From: a virus
Strand: one strand, 5' to 3'
Virus record (IMG/VR): IMGVR_UViG_3300046517_000749
Location: 1 to 32,815 of that record
Length of the DNA: 32,815 nucleotides
The translations under genes were made by a program, and so were the position numbers. This document shows, one piece after another, positions 1-5,181 of the stretch. The notes under the pieces were generated by a model, which ran no database searches, was not told the DNA's origin, and saw only the letters and a program-made list of their open reading frames with translations. Positions within the stretch are counted from its first letter, which is position 1, and every line of letters starts with the position of its first letter.

Positions 1-494
1 ACCTTGCCGCCATAGCCCAGTGGGTGCGCGAAGGACTTCTCAGCGGACCATGGCTGCTTCCCGAACCATCCGCGGACAGCCTCATCCGTTTCGGCAACCC
101 ATGAGTCAAACTCTGCTGGCGGTAGGCCACCACAGTAATAAGCCTCGATAGCCCCATGGATCTCCGTCCCGCGCTCCCGCGCCTTCTTCCCCTGCTCGGC
201 GCTGTCCTTCCACACACGGTCTATCCAGGCTTCCTCGGACTCGCCTTCCAGGTGCGGCAGCGTCAGCCCGGCGTGCAGGAGCTGTTCGGCCTTCCACCGC
301 TCCAGGCCGAACTTGGACGCACAGTTGATGATGGTGGTGACGCTTGGGACATAACCGTGCTTCCTCGCGTCTCCGACGTGCGTGGCGCGCTCCTTGCCGT
401 TCTTGCCGATGACGGTGTAGCGCGGCTCACCGGTGACGGCGTCATACCAGTGGCCGGATTCGGATGCCCAGCCGCTAGAAGGGGATGTCGTCAT
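1..494 (-). CDS. RecB/RecE-type PD-(D/E)XK exonuclease, N-terminal part (runs off window)
   Basis: The 164 visible residues start at the ATG ending at base 494, behind a GAGGGGAG ribosome site and inside the last 20 bases of the upstream gene, in another frame. The N-terminus has YVPSVTTIINCASKFGLERW, then a helical stretch, then ARERGTEIHGAIEAYY around residues 105-120 and EKSFAHPLGYGGKV at the edge. The G-T-x-I-H motif followed by an E and a glycine-rich strand is what phage RecB-like/Cas4-like PD-(D/E)XK nucleases show before the catalytic Asp. The catalytic D and ExK lie beyond the window. Such nucleases resect DNA ends for single-strand annealing recombination, which fits the SSB-like gene just upstream. 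The frame is open to base 1. Confidence 0.75.
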   Translation of the reverse strand, partial: MTTSPSSGWASESGHWYDAVTGEPRYTVIGKNGKERATHVGDARKHGYVPSVTTIINCASKFGLERWKAEQLLHAGLTLPHLEGESEEAWIDRVWKDSAEQGKKARERGTEIHGAIEAYYCGGLPPAEFDSWVAETDEAVRGWFGKQPWSAEKSFAHPLGYGGK

Positions 495-1029
495 CCGCTC
501 CCCTCTCCGCGTCCGTGTGCGGCGGCGGCTCGTCCTCGGATTGCGGGACGGTCGCATACTCCGGTGGCTTGTACCCGACCCTTGCCGACACCCGCTCATA
601 ATCCCGGATGGACATGATCGGGGCGTTCGGCAGCGCCGGCATGATGCTGGCGATGTTGGCGTAGGTCTTCCCGTTGGTCTTCGCATGGACTACGTTCACG
701 AACGCCACCCTGTCCAGGAGTTTCTCGATGTCGAACTCCATGGCCTCCTCGTCCGTCAGCAGCCTCCCGAACCATGCCTCGATGTCCTTCCGGAGACTGG
801 CCTTTTCGTTGAGGCTGAGGGTGTACCGCTTGATGAGGAGGAACGGCTTGCCGGTCTTGGGGATGACGTGCTCGCTCTGCCACCGCAGCTGGCACTTGTG
901 CTGCATCTTGGCGAACTTCTGGTTGAGAACCATGCCGAGGTCAACCACGTCACAGCAGATGATGTGCTGGGGACCGGCGGGCGTCGGCTCGAACTCGGTG
1001 TTCCCTTTGTTACTGGCGTAAAGCGGCAT
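475..1029 (-). CDS. Phage single-strand-DNA-binding-like protein with acidic DDDIPF tail
   Basis: 184 residues from the ATG at 1029, four bases after GGAGGA. Its start overlaps the stop of the upstream gene (TGATG). The body reads as a beta-rich domain (TPAGPQHIICCDVVDLG, then KPFLLIKRYTLSLNEKASLR, then GKTYANIASIMPALP). This matches a widespread phage family found beside recombination exonucleases. The last six residues, DDDIPF, copy the acidic tip of bacterial SSB that docks partner proteins. I infer ssDNA binding during recombination or replication from the tail and the exonuclease neighbour. The core is not a clear canonical SSB OB-fold, so the exact family is uncertain. Confidence 0.65.
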   Translation of the reverse strand: MPLYASNKGNTEFEPTPAGPQHIICCDVVDLGMVLNQKFAKMQHKCQLRWQSEHVIPKTGKPFLLIKRYTLSLNEKASLRKDIEAWFGRLLTDEEAMEFDIEKLLDRVAFVNVVHAKTNGKTYANIASIMPALPNAPIMSIRDYERVSARVGYKPPEYATVPQSEDEPPPHTDAERGADDDIPF

Positions 1030-1232
1030 CAGTCCTCCTTGAAAAGGTCGCCCTGCGGCGAGCGCTTGAATAACTCCGTCAGGAAGCACCGGCATCCGAT
1101 GGTCATGCAGGCGAATCCATGCCGCCCCTTAATCCCGTCTCTCCCGTCCCCGGCCGGGCTCTGGTAGACCGATTGGTGGTAATAGCGCATGTGGTTGCAG
1201 ACCGGGCAGGGAACCCAATCCGGGTGCTTCAT
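1029..1232 (-). CDS. Small zinc-ribbon-like protein
   Basis: 67 residues. The start ATG at 1232 overlaps the stop of the preceding gene (ATGA) and follows GGAAGG. It carries CPVC near residue 9 and a second cluster CMTIGCRC near residue 42, which together could hold a zinc ion. The function is not recognisable. It belongs to a chain of translationally coupled Cys-rich microproteins that precedes the SSB-like protein and exonuclease. Confidence 0.6.
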   Translation of the reverse strand: MKHPDWVPCPVCNHMRYYHQSVYQSPAGDGRDGIKGRHGFACMTIGCRCFLTELFKRSPQGDLFKED

Positions 1233-1405
1233 GCCGCCTTCCGCTTCCGGTTACGTTTCCTCTGGCGGGCGCTGAATTGCTTCTCGGCCAGTTCCAGGTC
1301 CGGCGTCCACTTCATCACCGACTGAGTGAGCCGCACGTCGCAGCGGTGGAGTTGGACGTCGAGCCGGCTCCGCAGCGAGCACGCGCAGGAGGGGCAGCGG
1401 GTCAC
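1229..1405 (-). CDS. Cys-containing basic microprotein (58 aa)
   Basis: A GTG-started 58-residue gene. It is supported by GTGA overlap with the gene above (stop 1402-1404) and ATGA overlap with the gene below (start 1232), so it fills the operon gap exactly. It starts MTRCPSCACSLRSRL and ends in a strongly basic tail, RQRKRNRKRKAA. CPSCAC plus a later Cys could bind metal, and the tail could contact nucleic acid. There is no recognised family. Confidence 0.6.
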   Translation of the reverse strand: MTRCPSCACSLRSRLDVQLHRCDVRLTQSVMKWTPDLELAEKQFSARQRKRNRKRKAA

Positions 1406-1695
1406 GCGGCCCTCGACTTGTAGCGGCGGTGACGTTTATCCCTGACGGACTCGACGCGGAATGCGAGACGTTCCAGCCGCTTGGCAAATCGGCGCTCAAG
1501 GTAATGGCCCGCCCACTCGCAGGGAACGGGGCGCCAAGTACATGGCATTTCCGGATCTCCCTCCACATCCTCGACTGCGCCAGGGCTTTTTGCCCCCTCG
1601 CATGAACAGAGTTCCCCGTCTGCACGGCAGAACCCAGAGAGTCCGCGAAGGTCAGGATTCTGAGGTTCTGACAGGCAGGGGCATAAGTGGCGCAT
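1402..1695 (-). CDS. Small Cys-rich protein of early operon
   Basis: 97 residues from ATG 1695, chosen because AGGAG lies eight bases upstream. An in-frame ATG at 1716 lacks a ribosome site. The N-terminus MRHLCPCLSEP is followed by further Cys pairs (GFCRADGELCSC), then a basic helical C-terminus, RFAKRLERLAFRVESVRDKR. Function unknown. The sequence suggests a metal-stabilised N-terminus with a nucleic-acid-binding or oligomerising tail. Confidence 0.5.
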   Translation of the reverse strand: MRHLCPCLSEPQNPDLRGLSGFCRADGELCSCEGAKSPGAVEDVEGDPEMPCTWRPVPCEWAGHYLERRFAKRLERLAFRVESVRDKRHRRYKSRAA

Positions 1696-1739
1696 TTCAA
1701 CAATCTCCTGTCGCATCGTGCGGAGCCATCTCGGGGAAT

Positions 1740-2006
1740 TCACGCGCTCTCCTCGTCCGACGTGACTTCCACGTCCCTTTCGCAGTCGGCACACCAGAAA
1801 ATCGGCGGGTGGATCGTGTTGCAGCACCCACCCTTGACCGGCATCGGCTCACCGCACCGTCCGCAGATGACCGTGATGTCCGCGTGGCCCTTCTCGCAGC
1901 GCAGCCCGGGCGCTTTCGCTGGCGACAGGATTTTCCGGATGCGAATACAGCGTGGACAGTCGTCGCGCGATGGGCCGAGGAAATGATTATGGTCGCCAGT
2001 ATTCAC
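1740..2006 (-). CDS. Double zinc-ribbon small protein
   Basis: 88 residues from a GTG at 2006, preceded by GGGGAGGG and sharing GTGA with the stop of the gene above. Metal-binding signatures are CPRC near residue 14, CEKGH and CGRCGEPMP in the middle, and CADC near the end, consistent with two treble-clef or ribbon motifs. No enzyme motif is seen. It is probably a DNA- or RNA-binding accessory protein of the early operon. Confidence 0.6.
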   Translation of the reverse strand: MNTGDHNHFLGPSRDDCPRCIRIRKILSPAKAPGLRCEKGHADITVICGRCGEPMPVKGGCCNTIHPPIFWCADCERDVEVTSDEESA

Positions 2007-2215
2007 GCCGCCCTCCCCTGCACCCGCGAGTAGGTATCCGCGCAGTCCCTGCACAGAACGTCCTCGACCGCGCAGACACGCAGATGGCGACTGTGCCAGA
2101 CGCGCAGCACGAGCGCCCGCTTGGCCGGTCCATCTATTCTGGCCGGATGCCAACTCGGCAGCTGACGGTCCAGATCCACGTCGCACGAACGACACCTGAC
2201 GCGCGGGCTATTCAT
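2003..2215 (-). CDS. Small CxxC protein
   Basis: 70 residues. The ATG at 2215 overlaps the stop of the upstream gene (ATGA) and its own stop overlaps the next start (GTGA). It contains CRSCD near residue 8 and CRDCAD near residue 56, a likely four-Cys zinc site. Function unknown. The coupling on both sides is the main support for a real gene. Confidence 0.55.
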   Translation of the reverse strand: MNSPRVRCRSCDVDLDRQLPSWHPARIDGPAKRALVLRVWHSRHLRVCAVEDVLCRDCADTYSRVQGRAA

Positions 2216-2415
2216 GCTGTCCTCCGCGAGAAAGTCCGCCCGGCGGCGCGGGTCCGATCGCGCTCCCCCGCCGCCTGGGCAGACACCGGATCGACGGCTC
2301 CGGCGGGCCGTTCGTCATCCCCGTCCATGGTCGCTTGGGAGACTACTCGCACGGCCAGCGGCTCATGGGTACGGAGCGCGCTGTACTTCAGGGGCGGACG
2401 GGGAAGATTGTCCAT
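2212..2415 (-). CDS. First gene of the left early operon, unknown function
   Basis: 67 residues from ATG 2415, beginning MDNLPRPPLKYSALR. No Shine-Dalgarno is visible. The ATG lies only about ten bases from the -10 box of the promoter at 2425-2453, so the message would have almost no leader. The C-terminus is rich in Arg, Ala and Asp and looks disordered. It is coupled by ATGA to the following Cys-rich gene. Product unknown. Confidence 0.5.
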   Translation of the reverse strand: MDNLPRPPLKYSALRTHEPLAVRVVSQATMDGDDERPAGAVDPVSAQAAGERDRTRAAGRTFSRRTA

Positions 2416-2424
2416 GACGTGAGA

Positions 2425-2453
2425 ATAGTACGGCGTCGCCGTCAGGGTGTCAA
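2425..2453 (-). promoter_or_regulatory. Early promoter PL1 with palindromic operator in spacer
   Basis: Read on the minus strand: TTGACA (2453-2448), a 17-base spacer, then TACTAT (2430-2425). The spacer ends with the perfect palindrome CGGCGACGCCG (2441-2431) directly against the -10 box. It points into the gene at 2415. The same palindrome sits in the same place in two other promoters nearby. Confidence 0.8.
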
Positions 2454-2462
2454 GCCTTATTT

Positions 2463-2594
2463 TCAGGCAGCCCGCGCGGACTTCTTCGCCTGGTGCCGCT
2501 TCCGTCTCCGCAGTCCCTTCCGGCTGGCTTCGTAACGGGCGTTTCTCTGCTTACCTTTTTCCGTAGCGTTGTATCGCTGATCTCTCGTGGGCAT
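2463..2594 (-). CDS. Small basic phage protein (43 aa), probably leaderless
   Basis: 43 residues from ATG 2594, MPTRDQRYNATEKGKQ onward, ending KRHQAKKSARAA. The repeated pattern of Y, S/T, K-G then Arg/Lys clusters resembles short basic proteins common in phages. These are of unknown function and often annotated as hypothetical. About 17 of 43 residues are Lys, Arg or His. The A of the ATG is seven bases from the perfect TATAAT at 2606-2601, so transcription should begin at the start codon itself. Nucleic-acid binding is an inference from charge only. Confidence 0.6.
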   Translation of the reverse strand: MPTRDQRYNATEKGKQRNARYEASRKGLRRRKRHQAKKSARAA

Positions 2595-2600
2595 GGGGGA

Positions 2601-2629
2601 ATTATACGGCGTCGCCATCCGCACCGCAA
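2601..2629 (-). promoter_or_regulatory. Early promoter PL2, perfect TATAAT, shared operator
   Basis: Minus strand: TTGCGG (2629-2624, a poor -35), a 17-base spacer, then TATAAT (2606-2601). The spacer ends in TGGCGACGCCG, a 10-of-11 copy of the palindrome in PL1 and PR. A weak -35 with a perfect -10 may mean activation or competition with the divergent promoter PR. Confidence 0.75.
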
Positions 2630-2633
2630 GATA

Positions 2634-2648
2634 AGTCTTGACAAGACT
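2634..2648. promoter_or_regulatory. 15-bp perfect palindrome over the PR -35 box
   Basis: AGTCTTG-A-CAAGACT has seven-base arms around one central base. It contains the TTGACA of the plus-strand promoter and lies just upstream of PL2. It is a good candidate for a second operator, distinct in sequence from the CGGCGWCGCCG palindrome. Confidence 0.65.
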
Positions 2649-2666
2649 CCGGCGTCGCCGTAATAT
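2638..2666 (+). promoter_or_regulatory. Promoter PR driving the first pentamer array
   Basis: TTGACA (2638-2643), 17-base spacer, TAATAT (2661-2666). The spacer ends with CGGCGTCGCCG (2650-2660) against the -10 box, exactly as in the two minus-strand promoters. The expected start point is near 2673, about four bases before the first GGCNN unit, so the transcript would begin with the array. Confidence 0.8.
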
Positions 2667-2676
2667 GCAATATCTA

Positions 2677-2804
2677 GGCAAGGCTGTGCAAGGCGAGGAT
2701 TGGCATGGCTCGGCAAGGCTCGGCGAGGTCTGGCGAGGAAAGGCATGGCTCGGCAGGAAGGGGCGAGGCGGTGCGGGGCTAGGCGTGCCGTGGCTTGGCA
2801 AGGG
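2677..2804 (+). repeat. Degenerate GGCNN pentanucleotide array 1
   Basis: Twenty-five consecutive pentamers keep a strict 5-bp register (2677, 2682, 2687 and so on to 2797), and the array closes with GGG at 2802. Eighteen units are exactly GGC plus two variable bases. The others differ mainly by one substitution (TGC, GGA, GGT, GCC), with GAAGG the most divergent. There is no insertion or deletion. It lies between promoter PR and the gene at 2839, on the same strand. It is not a CRISPR: the unit is five bases and there are no spacers. Confidence 0.9.
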
Positions 2805-2813
2805 ACATTTTAA

Positions 2814-2826
2814 GCGCGTTGAGCGC
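2814..2826 (+). promoter_or_regulatory. Short GC hairpin before the ribosome site of the 2839 gene
   Basis: GCGC-GTTGA-GCGC, directly followed by AGGGGAG (2827-2833) and the ATG at 2839. It could modulate access to the ribosome site or mark the end of the array part of the RNA. A four-bp stem is weak evidence. Confidence 0.35.
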
Positions 2827-2838
2827 AGGGGAGACTAG

Positions 2839-3411
2839 ATGATCGTTAAGGTGGAAATCCGCGGAATTACGTCACTCTTGATTCATCGATTCGGAGAACA
2901 AGCGGAACAGGCCGGGAAAACGAGGAGGATCGAAGTAAAGAACCGAGATCCGCGAGAGGAAGCGACGAAGGCGGCTTATATCAATGCCAAGGATGGGACA
3001 TTCTATTTTTCCGCCTTCGCCATCCCCAACGCGATGTCCGCTGCCGGCGCCAATCACAAGGCCACAGGAACGCGCAAAACACTGCGCTTCACGGTCCCCT
3101 CCGCGGTGAGGATGCTTACCGACGCTGTGACCATTCTTAATGGCGATGGACCGGCCAAGTCGTTCGAGGTGGATTCCCGTCCGGTGACTATTCCGGCCAC
3201 GAAGGGGCGAATCATGCGCCATCGTCCGCGCTTCGATGTATGGGGCGCGAGATTCGATCTTGAGATTGATTCCGATCTGCTCTCCTCCGAGATGGCCCAT
3301 CAATTACTGAATGAAGCCGGACAGTCCATCGGGATCGGAGATTTCCGCCCGGAGAAGCGTGGGCCGTTTGGGCGATTCAGAGTTGTCTCTTTCGAAGAAC
3401 AATCAAAATAA
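2839..3411 (+). CDS. RAMP-like phage protein encoded between two pentamer arrays
   Basis: 190 residues, ATG five bases after AGGGGAG. The N-terminus (KVEIRGITSLLIHRF) is a strand plus a G-x-x-x-L-L-I-H motif. The middle is beta-rich, and the C-terminus has HRPRFDVWGARFDLEID and then GIGDFRPEKRGPFGRFRV (about 163-180). That glycine-rich loop between two strands resembles the signature loop of RAMP-superfamily proteins (Cas5, Cas6, Cas7), but the assignment is my inference and not a recognised family match. The protein is paralogous to the one at 29510-30073, most clearly over the last 60 residues. Its codons look clearly lower in GC than the surrounding phage genes, suggesting separate acquisition. 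It is one of only two plus-strand genes here. It shares a likely transcript with array 1, and array 2 begins four bases after its stop codon. RNA binding is plausible; activity is unknown. Confidence 0.88.
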   Translation: MIVKVEIRGITSLLIHRFGEQAEQAGKTRRIEVKNRDPREEATKAAYINAKDGTFYFSAFAIPNAMSAAGANHKATGTRKTLRFTVPSAVRMLTDAVTILNGDGPAKSFEVDSRPVTIPATKGRIMRHRPRFDVWGARFDLEIDSDLLSSEMAHQLLNEAGQSIGIGDFRPEKRGPFGRFRVVSFEEQSK

Positions 3412-3414
3412 CAT

Positions 3415-3594
3415 GGCGTGGCTGTGTTGGGCGTGGCTTGGCGAGGATTGCCGAGGCGTAGCTTGGCGAGGCAGGGCCTGATCTGGCAATGCCTGGCGCG
3501 GCCGGGCGGGGCAGGGCATGGAATTGCGAGGTATGGCAAGGTTAGGCAAGGCGCGGACCGGCCGGGCTGGGCGAGGCTGGGCAGGGCAAGGGAA
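3415..3594 (+). repeat. Degenerate GGCNN pentanucleotide array 2
   Basis: Thirty-six pentamers in unbroken 5-bp register from 3415 to 3594, starting four bases after the TAA of the 2839 gene. Twenty-four units are exactly GGCNN. The others are near variants such as TGC, GGA, GGT, GCC or AGC. It shares the run GGCGAGGATTG with array 1 and, like array 1, ends with GGCAAGGGA. The far end abuts the A-tract of the late-operon terminator, so the array fills all the space between gene and terminator. Confidence 0.9.
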
Positions 3595-3625
3595 ACAAAA
3601 ACCTCCGGGTGGGAGTGCCCGGAGG
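3593..3625 (-). terminator. Strong intrinsic terminator of the late operon
   Basis: On the minus strand CCTCCGGG and CCCGGAGG (3625-3618 and 3609-3602) form an eight-bp perfect stem with an eight-base loop, followed by TTTTTGTTT (3601-3593). It lies 22 bases after the last late gene and separates that operon from array 2. On the plus strand the hairpin lacks a T-tract. Confidence 0.9.
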
Positions 3626-3646
3626 CTTCCGGTCGGAGGGTGGAGA

Positions 3647-3928
3647 CTACGGAGCTGGTGCGGGCGGCGGCGGATTCAGCACGGCATCCACCTTGGCCGT
3701 CTCGGCCTTGGCGGCATCCACCAGGGACTGAACGTCCGCCAGCGTCTGGGCCGAGGCGATGTTATTCAGGATGGCGTCGACCTTGCCGATGAGATCCGCC
3801 AGTGCCGCCTTCAGGTCCGCTACTTCACTGCTGAGGTCTGCCATGTTCGATTCCTCCGTGAGAGAGAGACTGATTAACAGTGCCTCGATCCGGCCAAGTC
3901 TCTCCCGGACCTCGAAGCGGAAAGACAT
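3647..3928 (-). CDS. Small coiled-coil protein at end of late operon, two possible starts
   Basis: 93 residues from ATG 3928 (TAAATG junction with the gene above). An internal ATG at 3844 gives 65 residues and has the better ribosome site, GGAGGA seven bases upstream. The shorter form is a heptad-like helix (MADLSSEVADLKAALADLIG and on) with a Pro/Ala tail, NPPPPAPAP. The long form adds an N-terminal helix with a hydrophobic face. Dual starts are known for phage holins, but no membrane segment is clear here. Function unknown; it may be a lysis or accessory protein. Confidence 0.6.
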   Translation of the reverse strand: MSFRFEVRERLGRIEALLISLSLTEESNMADLSSEVADLKAALADLIGKVDAILNNIASAQTLADVQSLVDAAKAETAKVDAVLNPPPPAPAP

Positions 3929-4129
3929 TTACTTGGGGACAACCACCGTTCCGTCGATCTTGTGCGAGATGCCAGCGAAGGACGGCAGGATGGCCCCCAG
4001 AGCCGCCTGGAGGGCCAGCACATAGGGATTCATCCCGAGAGCAGGGAAGACGCCCAGAGCGTTATTCAGGACCGTGGCCACCAGGGCCAGAACGTTGAGC
4101 CACTGAGCTCCATGCAGATACTGCCGCAT
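3929..4129 (-). CDS. Putative holin-like membrane protein
   Basis: 66 residues from ATG 4129, chosen for AGGAGGG seven bases upstream. The alternative GTG at 4186 shares GTGA with the previous stop but lacks such a site. It has two hydrophobic segments, WLNVLALVATVLNNALGVF and YVLALQAALGAILPSFAG, joined by a short turn, as in class II holins. It lies just downstream of the M23 endolysin and a membrane-anchored coiled-coil protein, which supports a role in membrane permeabilisation. The family is not recognised. Confidence 0.55.
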   Translation of the reverse strand: MRQYLHGAQWLNVLALVATVLNNALGVFPALGMNPYVLALQAALGAILPSFAGISHKIDGTVVVPK

Positions 4130-4182
4130 AAGCGGACCCTCCTTCTTGAATAGTCGGCGAACAAAAAGCAGTTGGCGGATGT

Positions 4183-4521
4183 TCACCGGGGGATCCGCCC
4201 TTCCTTCATCATGGCCTGAAAGTAAGTCTGCATCATCTCATTGGTCTGCTTCACCTGCTCGGTCAAGGCAGAGATATCACGAGAGTTCCGCTCGATATCC
4301 CACCCCTGCCGTTCGTTGACTGCGTGGCAGGCTTCCACCTTGGGAACGATCTCCTTGAGCGTCTCGTCATCGGAATTGAGCATCCGCTGGGCGGTCACGC
4401 TCTGTTCGATCTTGGCTTCCCACCCGAGATAATACGACCACAGGGCCGTCAGGATGAGGCAGCCGCTGGCGATGGCAGCAAGGGTACCCACGAGTTTCCC
4501 CTTGCCGTTGAGGCCGATCAT
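4183..4521 (-). CDS. Membrane-anchored coiled-coil protein, Rz-like (i-spanin) candidate
   Basis: 112 residues, ATGA overlap with the endolysin stop. A single N-terminal membrane segment (LVGTLAAIASGCLILTALW, about residues 10-29) is followed by a long periplasmic-type helical region (EAKIEQSVTAQRML, then ISALTEQVKQTNEMMQTY). This N-in/C-out anchor plus coiled coil is the layout of inner-membrane spanins. No overlapping lipoprotein o-spanin gene is visible, so another holin-related or anti-holin role remains possible. Confidence 0.5.
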   Translation of the reverse strand: MIGLNGKGKLVGTLAAIASGCLILTALWSYYLGWEAKIEQSVTAQRMLNSDDETLKEIVPKVEACHAVNERQGWDIERNSRDISALTEQVKQTNEMMQTYFQAMMKEGRIPR

Positions 4522-4988
4522 GCCGCGGCATCCGGGCTCAGATGGTCGGGGAGATACATGGTCGGGTCTACCGGGACGGTGAGCTCCACATGGACGTGGC
4601 AGGTTATGTCGCCGATATGATCCGGGTGGGTCCGCCGGTAGTAGGAGGTCAAATCCTGGGCCGTGCCGATCTGGTCACCGGCGCTGACGATGGCCCCCGG
4701 CTGGACGGACGGCTTGACATAGAGGATCCGGCTGCCCCAGTCCTTGTACTCGTTGAGCCCCTCCAGCACCAGGAGCGTCATCTCCCCGTCCGGGTAGGCC
4801 CATCCAGAGCGCACGATCTTGGCGTCTATGGGCGCAAGTATTGCGTCCCCTGGAACCGTTATCAGGTCGCGCCCCATGTGCCTACGGGCCCCGGAATCAC
4901 GGCTGGCAAGGTAGACCCCTGAGCCATAGGAATCCGTGCCCCGGAAGCCCCTCCAGGGACGCACAGGGGGTATCAGGATTAAGCTCAT
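4518..4988 (-). CDS. M23-family (LytM-like) peptidoglycan endopeptidase, probable endolysin
   Basis: 156 residues. Zinc-ligand motifs of M23 metallopeptidases are visible: HMGRD with H37 and D41, and HVHVE near residue 130 supplying the H-x-H pair. Between them lie the usual beta strands (LAPIDAKIVRSGW, then VSAGDQIGTAQDL, the latter matching the V-x-x-G-x-x-I-G segment of the family). M23 enzymes cut peptide cross-links in the cell wall. The domain makes up nearly the whole protein and no signal peptide is seen, so export would need the neighbouring membrane proteins. It is coupled at both ends by ATGA overlaps. Confidence 0.8.
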   Translation of the reverse strand: MSLILIPPVRPWRGFRGTDSYGSGVYLASRDSGARRHMGRDLITVPGDAILAPIDAKIVRSGWAYPDGEMTLLVLEGLNEYKDWGSRILYVKPSVQPGAIVSAGDQIGTAQDLTSYYRRTHPDHIGDITCHVHVELTVPVDPTMYLPDHLSPDAAA

Positions 4989-5086
4989 AGACCACTCGTT
5001 ATGAGGAGGTAGATTAGTCCTGTGATCCAGTAGTGTGTTTCCTCTTTTTCAATCTCATTTGAGACGAGAAAACCGGAAGTGCTCAT
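4985..5086 (-). CDS. Single-membrane-span microprotein (33 aa)
   Basis: 33 residues, MSTSGFLVSNEIEKEE then HYWITGLIYLLITSGL. It fills the gap between its neighbours exactly, with ATGA overlaps at both ends, which is strong support for translation. A polar N-terminus and a hydrophobic C-terminus suggest a tail-anchored peptide. The YWI-x-GL motif also occurs at the end of the upstream microprotein. A role in lysis or its control is inferred from position only. Confidence 0.6.
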   Translation of the reverse strand: MSTSGFLVSNEIEKEETHYWITGLIYLLITSGL

Positions 5087-5181
5087 AGACCCATGATCCA
5101 GTAGCCCAGCACCCCGATGATGGTCGCCAGGATGAGGGACAGGCTGAAGAGTTTCAGATATTCCTTAACCTCTAGTTGCAC
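5083..5181 (-). CDS. Single-membrane-span microprotein (32 aa)
   Basis: 32 residues from a GTG at 5181 behind AGGAG, overlapping the end of the upstream gene by ten bases. Nearly all is one membrane segment, LFSLSLILATIIGVLGYWIM. Its stop overlaps the next start (ATGA). Together with the 33-residue protein it forms a tandem of hydrophobic peptides just before the endolysin, so holin or anti-holin functions are reasonable guesses. Confidence 0.5.
   Translation of the reverse strand: MQLEVKEYLKLFSLSLILATIIGVLGYWIMGL

Noticed and set aside
1251-1703. 150-residue minus-strand frame across three small genes
   Set aside because: It conflicts with a chain of short genes joined by GTGA and ATGA overlaps and has no motif or ribosome site.
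2677-3594. CRISPR array
   Set aside because: The repeating unit is five bases with two variable positions. There are no 20-40 base repeats, no spacers, and no cas operon.
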